DNA of 64,000 bases from Dicaeum eximium (Eukaryota > Chordata > Aves > Passeriformes > Dicaeidae): the NCBI GenBank assembly GCA_013396995.1, contig VWZP01010941.1:147541-211540 (forward strand), read 5' to 3'. A model generated the notes under the pieces. It made no database searches and was not told where the DNA came from. It saw nothing but the letters and a program-made list of their open reading frames with translations. Each line of letters starts with the position of its first letter. The stretch's first letter is position 1. Position numbers and translations under genes: made by a program. Of this stretch, positions 63,553 to 64,000 are shown in pieces.

Positions 63553-64000
63553 GTCAGTACAATATCAAAGATTTGGTCTTATGGAAGTTTTAAAGCCCAT
63601 ATGCTACAGCTAAGTTATGGAGCAGAGTACAGAACTAGCCTGAAATGCTATTTTAGAGATTCAGCTTTTTTTTCCAGCAGAGGAGGCTTTTTTTTCCTAG
63701 CAAATATTCTAGTAGATCTCTTTTTCAAACAGTATTGTGTACTACATAAATTTTTTGTCCTCCCTTATTTTGGTGTAAACCATAAGCAATCAGCTAGGGG
63801 CTCTTATTTTGCTTTTTTTCTGGAAAAAAAGTTAGATTCATTTTCGAAAATGCAATTTTAGGAGGGACTTCCTAAAATTGGGTAGGACAACAGACTAAGC
63901 CTTAACCACCCTGCACTGGGAACTGGACAGTATCTCAGATCCTGGAATTTATTTTTAGCATTTCTCCTGTCTCCTTGTGTGACCTTGGGCAAAACATTGC
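63553..64000 (+). other. EIF2B3: start of the next EIF2B3 intron
   Basis: Non-coding sequence after exon E, starting with the GTCAGT donor. It is T-rich up to about 63860 and then enters a MIR-like SINE that runs off the window. Confidence 0.85.
63895..64000 (+). mobile_element. MIR SINE remnant, forward, cut by the window end
   Basis: The words GGAACTGGACAGTATCTCAG, then GATCCTGGAATTTATTTTTAGC, then TTGTGTGACCTTGGGCAAAA match the MIR order (promoter-derived head, then GCTGTGTGACCTTGGGCAAG). The last part is a nearly exact MIR core match. The rest lies beyond the window. Confidence 0.6.

Noticed and set aside
1..64000. CRISPR array, prophage, operon, tRNA or rRNA gene, endogenous retrovirus
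   Set aside because: No spaced direct repeats, tRNA-type A/B boxes in a cloverleaf, rRNA sequence, retroviral protein words or paired LTRs were seen on either strand. Retroviral remnants too decayed to see by eye cannot be excluded.

Overview
This window is vertebrate intron-rich DNA, most probably from a bird. It carries the 3' end of a CR1 LINE with recognisable CR1 reverse-transcriptase C-terminal protein (168-710). It also has a second, older CR1 copy on the minus strand (54111-54535) and several decayed MIR-type tRNA-derived SINEs. A CR1-marked, gene-sparse, CpG-poor intronic landscape is typical of birds; crocodilian or turtle DNA is the main alternative. Nothing prokaryotic, plasmid-like, CRISPR-like or actively mobile is present.

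One gene explains all the convincing coding sequence: EIF2B3, encoding the gamma subunit of the translation initiation factor eIF2B, on the plus strand. Five consecutive internal coding exons are visible: 2064-2203, 18103-18262, 23665-23776, 45511-45600 and 63422-63552. They total 633 nt and share one continuous reading frame whose phases match at all four junctions inside the window. Together they encode roughly residues 50-264 by human numbering, which is most of the nucleotidyltransferase-like domain after its N-terminal glycine-rich loop. The start codon, the N-terminal exon(s), the left-handed beta-helix C-terminal domain and the stop codon lie outside the window.

Layout: 1-2063 is the end of an upstream intron with a CR1 insertion. 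Next come introns of 15.9 kb (2204-18102), 5.4 kb (18263-23664), 21.7 kb (23777-45510) and 17.8 kb (45601-63421), then the start of a further intron (63553-64000). The introns hold two CR1 copies, at least two good MIR remnants plus weaker ones, homopolymer and simple repeats, and a G/T-rich tract. They also hold several blocks that look unlike neutral intron: even base composition, few homopolymers, TAAT/ATTA homeodomain-type cores, palindromes, or CpG clusters in CpG-poor surroundings. These are the best candidates for regulatory elements, and they are the main result of the hunt.

I found no evidence for a nested protein gene, RNA gene or novel multi-gene system. The longest open frames (194 aa antisense at 8233-8817; 156 aa at 49441-49911) look like chance frames. 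Exon calls are strong. Enhancer and alternative-exon ideas are inference and need cross-species alignment or RNA data.
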